A DNA stretch of 64,000 nt. It comes from Pseudoalteromonas luteoviolacea H33-S. GTDB lineage: Bacteria; Pseudomonadota; Gammaproteobacteria; Enterobacterales; Alteromonadaceae. This document shows, in pieces, positions 45,922 to 54,641 of the stretch. Location: NCBI RefSeq assembly GCF_001625695.1, contig NZ_AUXY01000104.1, positions 1-64,000 on the forward strand, read 5' to 3'. Position 1 is the stretch's first letter. Each line of letters starts with the position of its first letter. Below the pieces are notes generated by a model. It did not search any database, was not told the origin of the DNA, and saw nothing but the letters and a program-made list of their open reading frames with translations. A program made the position numbers and the translations under genes.

Positions 45922-47715
45922 ATGAAATCACTATTTAAGTTATTCGAAAAACTAGGCCACAAAGACGCTTTTGATAGCCAGTTAAATGAAGCAGATCATA
46001 ACCTGCCCTTTATTCGCCAATGCACTAAAGAGTTTTCTGGCTGGATAGTGGTCGCCTTTTTTATCTCATTGCTAGGCGGCATTTTACAGATTGTCACTTT
46101 CGATTTTTTGGGTGAGCTCGTTGACTGGCTCGATACCGCGAGTAGTAGCGTCACGCTCAATGACAAGGGCTACGAGCTTGCGATTGTCGCCATCGCGATT
46201 GCCGTAGTCATTCCCACCATTACCCTAGTTAAAAACCTCGTTTTTCATCAGTTATTAGGGCCAAACCTACAAAAAAATACTTTAATTAAGCTCTATCGTA
46301 CGCTCATTGCCTCACCTGCAAGCTACCATGAAGAAGACGATCCCGGCTCAACCGCCATAGTCATAGTCGATACCTCTGAAGCCATCATCGATGTGGTATT
46401 GCAGTTTTGTGGTTTTGCCGGTTTTTTACTGGCATTTTTGGGCGCTTTGCTATTTTATGTGGGTAATATTGACGGCTGGCTGACACTGCCCTTTTTAATG
46501 TGGGCAGGTTTATTTTTAGCCATGCTGTTAGGGCAATGGATCCCTAAAGCCAAAACCACCAACCGACTAGAGGCACAAAGCTGCGCTGAGATCACAGGCA
46601 AATTCACAGAGCGCTTTGCCCGTATCCGCACAGTCAAAATGCTCTCAAATGATGACTATGAGCAGCAATTTGCGCAGAAGTGGGCAACGCGTCACCGTAG
46701 AGTGGTGGCAAAAGAGTATCGGGTTTTTTCTAATTTTGCGTCCGTTGTAGGACTGCTCAACGGGGCTTTAGTCGTCGGCACCGGGGCATTATGTTTACAG
46801 CTTTGGATCAATAACAGCCTATCCATCGGTGAGTTTTCTATGGTGTTAGCCTTGGTTTATCGTGTGATCTCACTATCTGAGTGGTGCCAAGAAGAGTTTG
46901 ATGCCTTTTTTGTTTCTTGGGGCCAAGTCACCGTAGGCAGAGAAGTCGTCAATGAGTTTTTGGAAGATATTGAACCGCTCGAAGACGAGGGCAATTTCAA
47001 TGTATCAAACGGCAAAATTACCTTTAAAAATGTTGAATTCGCCTATGAAAACAAAGCACCACTATTTACCGATCTATCTTTAAAAATAAAATCAGGTGAA
47101 AAAGTCGGGATCATCGGCCCCTCTGGATCTGGTAAGTCTTCTTTGCTTAATATGCTCTCAGGCATCGATGAAATAGAAAGTGGTGGTATTTATATCGATG
47201 GTAAAAATATCGAAGATTACCCAACCGATAAAGTCTGTAATGAAATCAGCTTTTTGAATCAGGATATCGGGTTGTTTAACCAAAGTATTTATGAAAATGT
47301 CGCGTTTGGATTAAATAATGTCAGCAGAGAATCGGTCAGACAAGCCCTCAAAAAAGCCAATGCGTTAGAGTTTGTAGAAAACTATAGCGACGCGCATGGT
47401 CGAAAAGGGCTCGCTGCTTTTATAGGTGAAAATGGCGGGCAATTATCTGGCGGACAGCGCCAACGTCTAGCATTTGCCAGAGCCATATTAAGAGACAAAA
47501 AAATACTGTTATTAGATGAGGCGACAAGCGCTTTAGACCCTGAGTTAAAAGCAGAATTTATTACCTCCATAAAAACACTCATGAAAGGTAAAACTGTTAT
47601 CTCTATCGCCCACTCCTATGATGTGCTTTCAATGATGGGTCGTATAATAGAGATTAAAGATGGCAAGATTGTCAGAGAAGGTACGCCGTCAGAAATGCTT
47701 GGTAAAATGGAATAA
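45922..47715 (+). CDS. ABC transporter, fused permease and ATPase
   Basis: A 597-aa half-transporter from ATG 45922 (GTG 45907 is an alternative). The N-terminal membrane domain has six helices (about 35-320). The nucleotide-binding domain has Walker A IIGPSGSGKSSLL, Q-loop SFLNQD, the signature LSGGQRQRLAFARAI, Walker B KILLLDEATSALD and the H-loop ISIAHS. Such proteins export lipids, drugs or peptides. No C39 peptidase domain is present. It lies 150 bp after speE on the same strand and is convergent with a Cys-rich RiPP precursor gene, so polyamine or peptide export are both possible. Confidence 0.88.
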   Translation: MKSLFKLFEKLGHKDAFDSQLNEADHNLPFIRQCTKEFSGWIVVAFFISLLGGILQIVTFDFLGELVDWLDTASSSVTLNDKGYELAIVAIAIAVVIPTITLVKNLVFHQLLGPNLQKNTLIKLYRTLIASPASYHEEDDPGSTAIVIVDTSEAIIDVVLQFCGFAGFLLAFLGALLFYVGNIDGWLTLPFLMWAGLFLAMLLGQWIPKAKTTNRLEAQSCAEITGKFTERFARIRTVKMLSNDDYEQQFAQKWATRHRRVVAKEYRVFSNFASVVGLLNGALVVGTGALCLQLWINNSLSIGEFSMVLALVYRVISLSEWCQEEFDAFFVSWGQVTVGREVVNEFLEDIEPLEDEGNFNVSNGKITFKNVEFAYENKAPLFTDLSLKIKSGEKVGIIGPSGSGKSSLLNMLSGIDEIESGGIYIDGKNIEDYPTDKVCNEISFLNQDIGLFNQSIYENVAFGLNNVSRESVRQALKKANALEFVENYSDAHGRKGLAAFIGENGGQLSGGQRQRLAFARAILRDKKILLLDEATSALDPELKAEFITSIKTLMKGKTVISIAHSYDVLSMMGRIIEIKDGKIVREGTPSEMLGKME

Positions 47716-47779
47716 CTTTAAATATATAAACACGCTTTATTGATATGTTATAGCCGTTTAATTACTGCCAATACGATAA

Positions 47780-47798
47780 AGGCAAGCAGCGCTTGCCT
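47780..47798. terminator. Hairpin between ABC transporter and RiPP precursor
   Basis: AGGCAAGC / GCTTGCCT with loop AGC. On the minus strand it is followed by TTTATCG, so it probably ends the RiPP precursor transcript. Confidence 0.6.
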
Positions 47799-47808
47799 CT
47801 CATACAAA

Positions 47809-48015
47809 TCAGCAATCAGTTGAATTACAGCACCCTGACTGGCGTGTCGGCTCTACTGTATTACAATGAGGCTTCTGTGTATAACAGTGGTAAGTACACT
47901 GGTAAGTTTTATACCAACCACCCGCAACATTAGGTGTTACTTGAACAGGAAGCTTAGAGTTGTTGGCGCTTAACGCTTTAATATTTTTCTTATTTACGTT
48001 TAGTTTTAATTTCAT
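47809..48015 (-). CDS. Cys-rich RiPP precursor with class I lanthipeptide-type leader
   Basis: A 68-aa peptide. The leader MKLKLNVNKKNIKALS is the KLxLNKKxIxxLS pattern of class I lanthipeptide/Bacteroidetes-type precursors, and the leader ends VAGG. The core (WYKTYQ...) has six Cys plus several Thr and Ser, as expected for lanthionine or disulfide formation, ending GCCNSTDC. No LanB, LanC or other maturation enzyme is in the window, so processing enzymes must act in trans or the gene is an orphan. A partner could be the convergent ABC transporter. The family assignment comes from the leader motif; modification is inference. Confidence 0.7.
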   Translation of the reverse strand: MKLKLNVNKKNIKALSANNSKLPVQVTPNVAGGWYKTYQCTYHCYTQKPHCNTVEPTRQSGCCNSTDC

Positions 48016-48088
48016 TTTAATTTCCTTTTATTAAAATCAATTAAACAATACACGCACAATTTTAAAAACTCAACCCGTATTTATGTTT

Positions 48089-48118
48089 ATAATCAATGGG
48101 ATCTGAGCCATTGATTAT
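48089..48118. repeat. REP-like hairpin 1
   Basis: ATAATCAATGG / CCATTGATTAT, an 11-bp perfect stem with loop GATCTGAG, beside the broken RAYT gene. A related hairpin with the loop GATCCGAG is at 50641. Confidence 0.5.
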
Positions 48119-48122
48119 CACC

Positions 48123-48518
48123 TCAACGCTGCAAAAGCGTTACTCTTCTACCAAATAATGCTTCAATCTGCTGTTTAAAGTGCTCACTGCCAAGTATCCA
48201 CTAGTGTCGATTTATACCCCCCTTCCCACAGACTGCCTGCTCCTTGGTAAGTGTTATTATAATAGCGAACATAGTAACATCCCAGAGACGGCATTAGCTT
48301 ACTGGTACCTATAGGCGTAGTGGGTATCAACAATAAATGAATATGATTCATCCTTAAAACATAAGTATAAATTTTCATGTGATATTCATTTGAATACTGT
48401 TTACGTTTGTCTAAATAAACAACGCAACCCTTCGTTTCAATAAATGTTCTCGGTTATTACCACATTGAATAACGTGTTGAGGTATATTAGGTAAGTTTAA
48501 TCTTGGTAACCTCGTCAT
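48123..48518 (-). pseudogene. Broken REP-associated tyrosine transposase (RAYT, Y1_Tnp)
   Basis: On the minus strand three frames together give an IS200-like Y1 transposase remnant. From 48518 the N-terminal part reads MTRLPRLNLPNIPQHVIQCGNN; after a frame break, 48378-48184 encodes YVLRMNHIHLLLIP (HUH motif HIH), then SLWEGGYKSTLVDTW; the C-terminal end LGSEHFKQQIEALFGRR lies in another frame down to 48123. The middle is shortened relative to the family. The gene cannot produce an active enzyme. RAYTs mobilise REP elements; a REP-like hairpin sits next to it. Confidence 0.8.
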
Positions 48519-48700
48519 ATAATTACTCACCCTTTAGTTTCTTGGCAATGGTCTTTCACTACATCTGTATTAATATTTTAAAGGGATCATTCACTCGGAC
48601 CCCTTTGACTCATTAGGTTGCGTCGCGGCAAAGCGTATTTCACATTCAAATCACATAAAAAGTGATATCTTTAAGCATTAATCGAAATATAAGAATAAGA
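48519..48700. other. Intergenic region upstream of serine hydrolase
   Basis: 182 bp holding the promoter region of the 48701 gene. No distinctive feature seen. Confidence 0.35.
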
Positions 48701-50524
48701 ATGACTAAACCTTACCTAACCTTGCTTTTAATCTTTTTGATTTGGCCTTGCACACACATAAAAGCACATGAAAACAATGCATTTAAGTACCAAATTGAAC
48801 AAACCATTCAAGAACAAAAAATTGCAGGGATCACTTGGGCCCTCTTAAACGAAGGGCAGATGCAAATTGGCAGTGCCGGTTTGGCAAATATCGCAAAAGG
48901 CTTTGTGATGCATGACAGTCAAAAGATGCATATTGGATCTGTAACAAAAGCGATTTTGGCTGTGGGCATACTACAGTTAATCAGTGAAGAGAAATTGTCT
49001 TTAGATACACAAATAAAGACATTACTCCCTGAGCTTGCCATTAAGAACCCTTGGCGAGATAACTCCCCAATATTAGTAAAGCACCTGCTAAATCATACAT
49101 CAGGGTTAGATAGTGTGCGCATGTGGCAGTACCTAAATACTCAGGTCACGCCAGATACACCGCTTATTAACGCATTTAATAACGGAGATAAAAGTCTACT
49201 TACAGCAAGGTTCAAACCAGGCTCACAAGAGTCTTATTCGAATATGGGCTACCAACTATTGGCAATGATCATTGAAAATGTCACAAAGACACGCTACGAA
49301 ACCTACCTTGATAAGCACTTACTGCAGCCATTAGGCATGCATGACAGCACTTTTTCTTTCCAAACGCAAACTGCAGTGCCGACTCCAACAAGTTTAGCAA
49401 TGGGATACCATGATTTAATGACAGCGCAAGCCGCTCCACCATTTTTATTAAGAGGTGCTGGCCAATTTACAACCACAGCGACAGATATGGGTAAATTTAT
49501 GGCACTTATACTCGCTGGCGGAACCCTGCATGGTAAAACATTTATCCTACCTGAACTACTCCCTTTGCTTGCAGGCGCTCATGAAACTAATGCGCACCAA
49601 GCTGGCCTCAAAATTGGCCACGGGCTTGTATTTTCAAACCGAGACCGTCACGGTGTCATAGGACACTGTAGGCCTGGAACAACGTTTGGTTTTAGGGCCC
49701 ATATGTGCGTATTCCCCGACGAGAACAAAGCCTTTTTTTACGCCCTAAATACAGACAGTGAAACAGCAAACTATGCTCATTTTGATAAACTCTTCATCGA
49801 ACAGCTTCAAATTAAACCAGCAAAAATCACTGAAACAGTCAATGATGTTACGGCTTTGAAAGACAAATCAGGGTTCTACTTTCTAGCGCCTAACAACATG
49901 GCCGAATTTGCATTCGTTGACTGGATAGCCAATTTTGTATGGCTCAGTAAAACAGGAAACAACTTGATTATTCACACTTTACAAAGTAAAGACAAAATCA
50001 TTGCCCCTGTAGGTAAGCAGCTATTTAGAGACATCACTCGCAGCAATGCCACTTATGTTTTTTACCAAAATGATGAAAATCAACCAATGCTTAGTTATGG
50101 TCATCGAACATATCAAAAAGGTAGTGTACTCAAATTAGCACTAGCTTGGTCTAGCATACTGCTCGGCCTCACAAGTTTAATTGGTGTATTGCTCGTGGGC
50201 ATAGCGACTTTAATTAGAGATAAGCACAATAGGTATGCCAATATAAAACTGAGCTTTTATAACCTAATTATGTTTGCCATACCCATCACTTTATATACGC
50301 AACAAAGTTTTATGCAATTTGGAGAGCTCACAGTAGCGTCATTCAGCCTCATGCTATTATCTGGGTTACTGCCTCTCAGTCTTACTTGGTCAGCTTACAA
50401 AACCAAAGCGTTTCTAACGCAAAGTAAAATATACTGGTTTGATATGGTATGCCTGATCTGTGCTTTACAATTTTGCATTATGCTATTGCTTAATCAACAG
50501 CTCCCTATCATTTTTTGGCAATAA
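48701..50524 (+). CDS. Class C beta-lactamase-related serine hydrolase with membrane C-terminus
   Basis: A 607-aa exported protein. The signal peptide (MTKPYLTLLLIFLIWPCTHIKA) is followed by a penicillin-binding-protein/beta-lactamase domain (about 30-370) with the SxxK motif SVTK (HIGSVTKAI) and YSN (ESYSNMGYQ), as in esterases and peptidases of the class C group. A middle domain of unknown fold precedes four C-terminal membrane helices (about 480-605). The start is ATG 48701; the frame is open to GTG 48662. The four-helix tail is typical of a family of membrane-bound serine hydrolases. The substrate is unknown. Confidence 0.82.
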   Translation: MTKPYLTLLLIFLIWPCTHIKAHENNAFKYQIEQTIQEQKIAGITWALLNEGQMQIGSAGLANIAKGFVMHDSQKMHIGSVTKAILAVGILQLISEEKLSLDTQIKTLLPELAIKNPWRDNSPILVKHLLNHTSGLDSVRMWQYLNTQVTPDTPLINAFNNGDKSLLTARFKPGSQESYSNMGYQLLAMIIENVTKTRYETYLDKHLLQPLGMHDSTFSFQTQTAVPTPTSLAMGYHDLMTAQAAPPFLLRGAGQFTTTATDMGKFMALILAGGTLHGKTFILPELLPLLAGAHETNAHQAGLKIGHGLVFSNRDRHGVIGHCRPGTTFGFRAHMCVFPDENKAFFYALNTDSETANYAHFDKLFIEQLQIKPAKITETVNDVTALKDKSGFYFLAPNNMAEFAFVDWIANFVWLSKTGNNLIIHTLQSKDKIIAPVGKQLFRDITRSNATYVFYQNDENQPMLSYGHRTYQKGSVLKLALAWSSILLGLTSLIGVLLVGIATLIRDKHNRYANIKLSFYNLIMFAIPITLYTQQSFMQFGELTVASFSLMLLSGLLPLSLTWSAYKTKAFLTQSKIYWFDMVCLICALQFCIMLLLNQQLPIIFWQ

Positions 50525-50599
50525 GGCCATCTTAAATGTGAGTCTAATTAAAGTTTATAACATCTAATGGCTTGGCAATCATAACCAAATGGCCTATAA

Positions 50600-50616
50600 C
50601 CCCGATTTAATCGGGG
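50600..50616. terminator. Terminator after serine hydrolase
   Basis: CCCCGA / TCGGGG with loop TTTAA, 76 bp past the stop. No long T-run, so moderate. Confidence 0.5.
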
Positions 50617-50636
50617 TGCTTATCTACAATGATCTG

Positions 50637-50662
50637 AATCAATGAGATCCGAGTCATTAAAT
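50637..50662. repeat. REP-like hairpin 2
   Basis: AATGA (50641-50645) / TCATT (50654-50658) with loop GATCCGAG. Compared with the hairpin at 48089, the closing pair G-C is replaced by A-T, and the loop differs by one base. It lies by the ppiC 3' end. Confidence 0.4.
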
Positions 50663-50671
50663 AAGTGCTTT

Positions 50672-50950
50672 TTAAGTGCGATATAACACCTTAACAATAT
50701 GCCAACCAAACTTAGTTTTGACCAATTGAGGCGTCAAAACTTCACCAGAGAAACAGGCCTTATCAAACTGAGGTACCATGGTGCCGCGTCTAAACTCACC
50801 TAAATCTCCGCCCTTTTTACCAGATGGGCAGGTCGAATGCTTCTTCGCAAGAGTTTGAAATTTAGCGCCCTTTTTTAACTGCTTGAGGATATCTTCCGCT
50901 TGCTCTTTATGCTTTACCAAGATGTGTAGTGCATGTGCTGTACTGGCCAT
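50672..50950 (-). CDS. ppiC: Parvulin-type peptidyl-prolyl isomerase
   Basis: A 92-aa cytoplasmic rotamase, similar in length and sequence pattern to E. coli PpiC (parvulin). Landmarks are [39 protein letters not shown] and [11 protein letters not shown], with the catalytic-site Cys (STCPSG) and two conserved His. It accelerates cis-trans isomerisation of prolyl bonds in folding proteins. It is single, opposite to the serine hydrolase gene. Confidence 0.95.
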   Translation of the reverse strand: MASTAHALHILVKHKEQAEDILKQLKKGAKFQTLAKKHSTCPSGKKGGDLGEFRRGTMVPQFDKACFSGEVLTPQLVKTKFGWHIVKVLYRT

Positions 50951-51415
50951 ATGACTCTTTACTCACTGTCTAAATTATGACGTTTTCGATACCGCAATAA
51001 TACACCAATATGCAACAAATGAAGAGTGCATGAGGCCATATACACGCTTAGTTACGGCATATGTGTTGTACTACTTATCGAAGAAAGAAGGAGTCGTTAT
51101 CGTCGTATTACCTAACAGTAAATATCTACTATCCCTATATTTTTGTACTGCATAAAATTGGATAAATAACTCATTTAATGCACAAAACACATGCGGAAAC
51201 ACTCGACAATTGTGACTGACCACACAGCAAGATACTTGCTACCTTTTTATCTATATTGATCGAACCACAGGCAGTTTCGTATCTATATTGCCAGCTAAAT
51301 TACGTTCACTCAAAACATCCATTTTATAAATTGTATTCTTAGATATAAGAGTAAATGGAGAGTAGAACACCCTGAGTACGTGATTTAGCGGCACTTTTCT
51401 CATATAACATTAAGT
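50951..51415. other. Intergenic region, 465 bp
   Basis: No convincing gene. A 41-residue frame at 51030-51155 (MRPYTRLVTAYVLYYLSKK...) has only a weak ribosome binding site and is not called. Confidence 0.4.
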
Positions 51416-51604
51416 ATGGATATCATGCGATTACGCTATAAAACTTGCACACAATGCCAGCAAAGCAAAGCGGTCATGTACCGGTGTCGTTATGACAATA
51501 ATATTCAATGGCGGTTTATTTGTGGGCCTTGTTTAACCGTCATCAAAAAGCAATTCGCTCAAACGTATCAATACGGTGGTACTTGGAAGGCACGAAAAAA
51601 ATAA
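51416..51604 (+). CDS. Small zinc-ribbon-type protein
   Basis: A 62-aa basic protein with CTQC (residues 11-14) and CGPC (36-39), a CxxC...CxxC pattern that could bind one zinc ion. It ends with QYGGTWKARKK, a tail I associate with a conserved but unnamed small-protein family in Vibrio- and Shewanella-like bacteria. The function is unknown. An internal ATG at 51425 is an alternative start. It is single; the binding-protein gene follows 111 bp later. Confidence 0.55.
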   Translation: MDIMRLRYKTCTQCQQSKAVMYRCRYDNNIQWRFICGPCLTVIKKQFAQTYQYGGTWKARKK

Positions 51605-51715
51605 GCGACACATTTAGAAGCTAAGTTGCTCGAAAAGCAAATAACCAGATGAACAACACACAACATCAAAAGATGCACTACGCTAGTAGTATTGGGCAAC
51701 AATGATGAGAGACCA

Positions 51716-52576
51716 ATGTACAAGCTCATACTTATTTGGCTTTTACTTATAAGCCACACGTCCATTGCCACTGAGACAATTCGCATTCGAGGCAGTCAAT
51801 CAGAGCATGATAGTACACACAATTACTATGTTGGGCTCATAGAGCTGGCTTTCGATAAAATCAACAAACCAATTAGAATTCAATTTGCACCTTATATGGT
51901 ACAAGAGAGAGCGTTATTAGAACTACAGTCTAATCGTTTAATTGACTTGTACTGGGCAGGTACCGATCAGCAAAGAGAGTCTGAGTTAGGGGTGGTGCCT
52001 ATTCCACTGATAAAAGGGCTACTCGGCTATCGCGTTTTTACCATTCATCAAGATAAAGAACCGTTATTCTCTCAAATAAAGTCTTTAAAATCGCTAAAAA
52101 ATATCACTTTATGTCAGGGGCAGCACTGGCCTGATACAGACATCATGCTAGCAGCAGGCCTTAGCGTGATCACTAACGTCGTCTATGAAAACATGTTTAA
52201 GCAAGTTTATGTCGATAGGTGTAGAGCTTTTCCCAGAGGGATTAATGAGGCCTTCTCCGAAGTAGAGAGCAGAAAGCAGATCATGCCTAAGTTAATGGTA
52301 TTTGATGATATTATTTTACATTATCATTTCCCTATGTACTTTTTTACCCATAAAGACAACATACAGCTCATCGATGACCTGAAGTCGGGTTTAATGCTGG
52401 CAATTAAAGATGGCAGCTTTGATAAATATATGCAAACTCACCCTACGACTAAGCACTTGTTTCCTCTGAGCAAGTGGGGCAATAAAACGATATTAACCAT
52501 AGATAATCCGTTTTTACCTCAGTCGACACCAATTGAAAATAAAGAGCTGTGGATAACACTTGGTAATAACAAGTAA
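51716..52576 (+). CDS. Periplasmic solute-binding protein (SBP_bac_3-like)
   Basis: A 286-aa exported protein with a signal peptide (MYKLILIWLLLISHTSIA). The mature part looks like a family 3 extracellular solute-binding fold: SEHDSTHNYYVGLIELAFDKIN near the start and a long C-terminal lobe ending LKSGLMLAIKDGSFDKYM. No transporter subunits are near. Such orphan binding proteins may serve as sensors or lack a classical transport role. The start is ATG 51716 with GAGAG upstream; the frame is open to 51692. Confidence 0.7.
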   Translation: MYKLILIWLLLISHTSIATETIRIRGSQSEHDSTHNYYVGLIELAFDKINKPIRIQFAPYMVQERALLELQSNRLIDLYWAGTDQQRESELGVVPIPLIKGLLGYRVFTIHQDKEPLFSQIKSLKSLKNITLCQGQHWPDTDIMLAAGLSVITNVVYENMFKQVYVDRCRAFPRGINEAFSEVESRKQIMPKLMVFDDIILHYHFPMYFFTHKDNIQLIDDLKSGLMLAIKDGSFDKYMQTHPTTKHLFPLSKWGNKTILTIDNPFLPQSTPIENKELWITLGNNK

Positions 52577-53098
52577 CGGCCAGTTGTATAAGTCTTTGAG
52601 ATAAGAGTTGGGGTGAATACAGATGAGCTTAAGCATACTAAATCGGTATTTAGTTTAGCATAAATTACTGAGCAACAGTGTCATGCGATCACGCCAGAAA
52701 CGCGCGGCACACTTCTCAAAAGTAAAGCGCTCATATACCAATTTAAATGAGAAATAACATGCTCAAACATCCAATATGACAGTAATTGGAATGCTCTAAG
52801 AAGCTAAAATCATGGTTTTGTAATAGCATATCTTTAGTTCACACCAAGAACAGATATGCTATGGCCAAGCTCACGAAAAGCGAGGATATTATTGCAAGCT
52901 GGTCTTACGTGAACCGGCTGCCAACGGCCACTGTTAATTACCACCACTTATTCATTAAAATCACTAACAATTAGTATCAAAGAGCCATTACCTTAATTTT
53001 TAAAAAAGCAAACCATTGAAAAGTTTATATTTTATTTGTTGGTCTGCTAATTGCTGAATAAGGCCATACTCAGACTTTATAAGATAAGGAACTGTATT
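52577..53098. other. Intergenic region, 522 bp
   Basis: I see no convincing gene. A frame at 52786-52974 lacks a ribosome binding site and coding pattern. AAGGAA at 53086-53091 belongs to the next gene. Confidence 0.4.
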
Positions 53099-53647
53099 TT
53101 GGATATCAAAAAAATAAGAAACTACTTAATGATCGCGGTTGTCGCATGTCAAATTGCTCTACTCACTTGGGAGAGCTTAAATGGCGGTGTTGTTACACAT
53201 CACTTTTTAGCGCAAGAGGACATGCCTGGTTTATCCAATTGGTGGGGGCTATTAATATTACCTACGTTAGTATGGCTTACCGCTTATAGTATTGAACACA
53301 GAAGTAATCAGATAAAAGATGAGCAGAGCCGCTTAGCTTTTCGCACCGTAGCCGCGCGCAGCTTCGTGGGCATGTTACTGATAAGCTTGATTCAATCGAC
53401 CATATTTAGTCTAGGCTATTCATCCATCGCTGCCTCTTTATTGCTGGTCATTGCTTTTATAGCTTTGTTTTTGCCTTTATATCGCATTGAAGCCATCGTC
53501 GGCTATGTTTTGGGCGGTGCCTATTTTACTGGCCCGATGATCCCATTTGTTGGCGTAGTGGTGTTTGTATTGGCATCGATGGTCGCACATTTTGGCATCA
53601 AACCTCTGATAGTGCGTTTAAAAAACCCAAAAATAATCAGCGAATAG
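53099..53647 (+). CDS. Hypothetical inner membrane protein
   Basis: A 182-aa polytopic protein with about five hydrophobic segments (LMIAVVACQIALLTW, NWWGLLILPTLVWLTAY, FVGMLLISLIQSTIFSLGY, IAASLLLVIAFIALFLPLY and a C-terminal pair). The chosen start is TTG 53099, because AAGGAA lies seven bases before it; the open frame extends to another TTG at 53051. No family is recognised. It is single and ends without a clear terminator. Confidence 0.55.
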   Translation: MDIKKIRNYLMIAVVACQIALLTWESLNGGVVTHHFLAQEDMPGLSNWWGLLILPTLVWLTAYSIEHRSNQIKDEQSRLAFRTVAARSFVGMLLISLIQSTIFSLGYSSIAASLLLVIAFIALFLPLYRIEAIVGYVLGGAYFTGPMIPFVGVVVFVLASMVAHFGIKPLIVRLKNPKIISE

Positions 53648-53904
53648 TTGACTTCAAAGACGCCAGAGCAATTAGTCACAAGGTAAACGTTGGCCTTTAA
53701 GATCAATTGCTCAGCCCTCTCTACTAGAGAAAATACATCTAGCAAAAAATTGACACCTTAGGTGCCACTCACCTCGAATTAAAATATTTTACCCACTACT
53801 TTCAAGGCCTAGCAAAGTAACCTTGTGCAACTTAGAAAGTTTGGTTTGAAAAATGCATTAAAAATTCAATTAGAACAAAATTGCAATTGAGTGGTGTCAC
53901 AACT

Positions 53905-54219
53905 ATGAATGAAAGCACAAATACAGTGTATGTACTGAGCGGTTACGCAGAATGCTCAGCGCCGCACCTGGGGAAATACAAACTCGGTAATAAACACTCT
54001 ATCGGCCTATTAACGACCGATAAAAACTACCAAGATAATATCAACCAACTTAAAACCTTCATTAAAAATTTAGGGTGGGACTCCATTACATTTTGCGTGG
54101 TTGAAGAAGTCGACGACATCAATGTTTTGTCTAATGACGTGTTAATATCCAGCTTTCAGCGTGCCCAAAAAAATGGCCAATCTTTAGTCGTGAATGACCA
54201 ACCGATCACTGTGCATTAG
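53905..54219 (+). CDS. Hypothetical protein before the repeat array
   Basis: A 104-aa soluble protein of unknown family, starting MNESTNTVYVLSGYAECSAPH, with a C-terminal half predicted as alternating helix and strand. The stop codon overlaps the first base of the hairpin-rich repeat array at 54219. The ribosome binding site before ATG 53905 is weak. Confidence 0.5.
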   Translation: MNESTNTVYVLSGYAECSAPHLGKYKLGNKHSIGLLTTDKNYQDNINQLKTFIKNLGWDSITFCVVEEVDDINVLSNDVLISSFQRAQKNGQSLVVNDQPITVH

Positions 54220-54560
54220 TGCAAAATACATCTTGCGGAGCAAGATTACTTTTGCGCAAGGTGATTACGTGCAAAGGGTTAATGACTGCGAGCGCAGCGA
54301 GGACATTCTCTTTGCGCAAGGTGAAATGACCCATTTTAACCACACTCACTACTTTAAAAGATCTCGTTGAAAAAGGTTTATGACCACAAACGCAGTGAGA
54401 ACACTCTCTTTACGCAAGGTGATTACGTGCAAAGGGTTTATGACTGCGAGCGCAGCGAAGACATTCTCTTTGCGCAAGGTGAATTCGTGCAAAATACATC
54501 TGGCGGAGCAAGATTACTTTTGCGCAAGGTGAAATGAGCCATTTTAACCGCAGCCTAGCT
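54219..54560. repeat. Array of hairpin-rich interspersed repeats
   Basis: The array contains unit A (46 bp) at 54219-54264 and 54487-54532, with one mismatch; unit B (60 bp) at 54265-54324 and 54423-54482, with two mismatches; a degenerate B at about 54370-54422; and unit C remnants after 54325 and 54533. Both A and B end in TTTGCGCAAGGTGA (five copies, one as TTTACGC). Each contains small palindromes: TTGCGCAA, CTGCGAGCGCAG and CTTGCGGAGCAAG. Confidence 0.8.
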
Positions 54561-54641
54561 GCGGCTTTCCACAACCCCAAAACCACATCAAATAATTTGT
54601 AGCTATGCCCAACACAGAACGCTTAACCCGCTTGGTGCGTT

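Noticed and set aside
51030-51155. 41-residue frame MRPYTRLVTAYVLYYLSKK...
   Set aside because: Weak ribosome binding site and no recognisable feature; left uncalled.
52786-52974. 62-residue frame between binding protein and membrane protein genes
   Set aside because: No ribosome binding site, unlikely composition, and no motif.
54219-54560. CRISPR-like array
   Set aside because: Repeat lengths differ (46 and 60 bp), units abut directly, and there are no unique spacers or cas genes.
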